This document shows positions 63,605 to 64,000 of a DNA stretch of 64,000 bases, in pieces. The translations under genes and the position numbers were made by a program. Position 1 is the stretch's first letter. The number at the start of each line of letters is the position of its first letter. This DNA is from Erwinia endophytica (GTDB taxonomy: Bacteria > Pseudomonadota > Gammaproteobacteria > Enterobacterales > Enterobacteriaceae): positions 114,758 through 178,757 of the forward strand of contig NZ_RQVV01000024.1 of assembly GCF_009295515.1 (NCBI RefSeq), given 5' to 3'. The notes under the pieces are model-generated. The model made no database searches, was not told the DNA's origin, and worked only from the letters and a program-made list of their open reading frames with translations.

Positions 63605-63847
63605 ATGAAAGCTATATCAATTGTAGATAGTAATGATTTAAAGTATGTTCCTGATATTGACAGAATGATAAGGGAGAAAGAATGCAGACAGCTAACCACA
63701 TTAGGTAACGCCACCCGGTGGCGAATGGAGAAAGATGGTAAGTTCCCGAAGCGTATCAAGATAGGAGAACGGGCGGCAGCTTACCGCCTGTCAGAGATAA
63801 AAGCCTGGATCGCTGGGGAGTGGGTGCCGGGTTGGAAGTCTGAATAG
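63605..63847 (+). CDS. alpA: AlpA-family regulator
   Basis: The 80-residue protein has a MerR-like helix-turn-helix (LTTLGNATRWRMEKDGKFPKRIKIGERAAAYRLSEIKAWIAG) of the AlpA family. The ATG directly follows the integrase stop codon. AlpA proteins activate excision functions of satellites and islands in response to signals such as a helper phage or host stress. It is the likely switch for mobility of this element. Confidence 0.9.
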   Translation: MKAISIVDSNDLKYVPDIDRMIREKECRQLTTLGNATRWRMEKDGKFPKRIKIGERAAAYRLSEIKAWIAGEWVPGWKSE

Positions 63848-63891
63848 AATGAGTATAGTGTTAGAATCCCCGCAGTGGGGGGGCTGCATTA

Positions 63892-64000
63892 GGGTGTGTC
63901 CCGTAACTATTTTTTGTACAATCTGGCTCATGTTTAACTACAAAAAAATTCTTCAATTTGGCTCGTTACGATTTCCCTGATGATGCATGGGCGCTGATTT
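63892..64000 (+). mobile_element. IS5-family insertion sequence, left end
   Basis: AGGGTGTGTCCCGTAACTAT at about 63892 looks like the terminal repeat of an IS5-family (IS427-like) element. The transposase start follows at 63958 (LARYDFPDDAWALI), probably from a TTG. Only the first 109 bases are in the window. Confidence 0.65.
63958..64000 (+). CDS. IS5-family transposase, N-terminal fragment
   Basis: Fourteen codons, xARYDFPDDAWALI, resemble the start of IS5/IS427-group DDE transposases. The first codon would be TTG, where relatives have ATG. The rest of the gene lies beyond the window. Confidence 0.6.
   Translation, partial: MARYDFPDDAWALI

Larger units (their letters stand above)
62180..64000. 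mobile_element. Integrative element (P4-type integrase, AlpA) inserted in the portal gene
   Basis: The left end is where portal homology stops. It carries three copies of a repeat, a P4-type integrase and an AlpA regulator, the usual left end of a satellite or genomic island. The right end is outside the window and should contain the remaining portal gene. An IS5-family element starts at about 63892. Confidence 0.8.

Overview
The window is chromosomal DNA of an enterobacterium. About 34 kb of core genome is followed by about 30 kb of mobile DNA. The core order (nuoN, elaA, elaB, men genes, yfaY, yfaE-nrdBA, ubiG, gyrA, rcsC/rcsBD, micF/ompC, apbE, alkB, yojI, then a tRNA-Pro site) is an Enterobacterales order, inverted relative to the usual E. 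coli drawing. Protein details, the extra opgD/LysR/VOC genes, the absence of menF and ada at their E. coli places, and orphan type VI Hcp genes suggest Pectobacteriaceae (Dickeya, Pectobacterium, Brenneria, Lonsdalea). The genus is not proven from this window.

Core region 1-34.3 kb. First come the end of respiratory complex I (nuoN), a GNAT enzyme, periplasmic glucan protein OpgD, a LysR regulator divergent from a VOC enzyme, and ElaB. A tight menDHBCE operon for menaquinone synthesis follows. The aerobic ribonucleotide reductase operon nrdA-nrdB-yfaE has DnaA boxes and NrdR-box-like sites upstream. After ubiG and gyrA come the Rcs phosphorelay genes, an MFS transporter, the antisense RNA micF divergent from ompC, then apbE, alkB, yojI and a phosphopantetheinyl transferase.

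Scrap region 34.3-38.3 kb. This holds two broken hcp genes in opposite orientation, a decayed IS1-type element, a 3' fragment of a phage antiterminator Q gene, a secreted protein gene, a GH19 lysozyme overlapping an hcp stop codon, and two tRNA-Pro pieces.

Prophage 38.3-62.2 kb. A lambdoid prophage sits at the 3' end of a tRNA-Pro. It has integrase/excisionase, a leftward operon of yfd-type accessory genes, an immunity region whose repressor lies between two paired-operator promoters, a replication gene with internal iterons, a run of overlapping small genes, antiterminator Q, and a late region. A secreted moron gene and a large ATPase that matches the anticodon nuclease RloC lie between Q and the late terminator. 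The late region carries a DNA methyltransferase, a lambda-type dual-start holin, a GH24 lysozyme, nested Rz/Rz1 spanins, a recognisable lambda-type cos site, terminase, gpW and portal.

Nested element 62.2-64.0 kb. The portal gene is cut after about 276 codons by a second integrative element with a P4-type integrase and AlpA. The window ends just inside an IS5-family insertion sequence. As it stands the prophage could not build a capsid unless that element excises precisely. Several other prophage genes are frameshifted or fused, so the prophage looks damaged but rich in defence and competition cargo.
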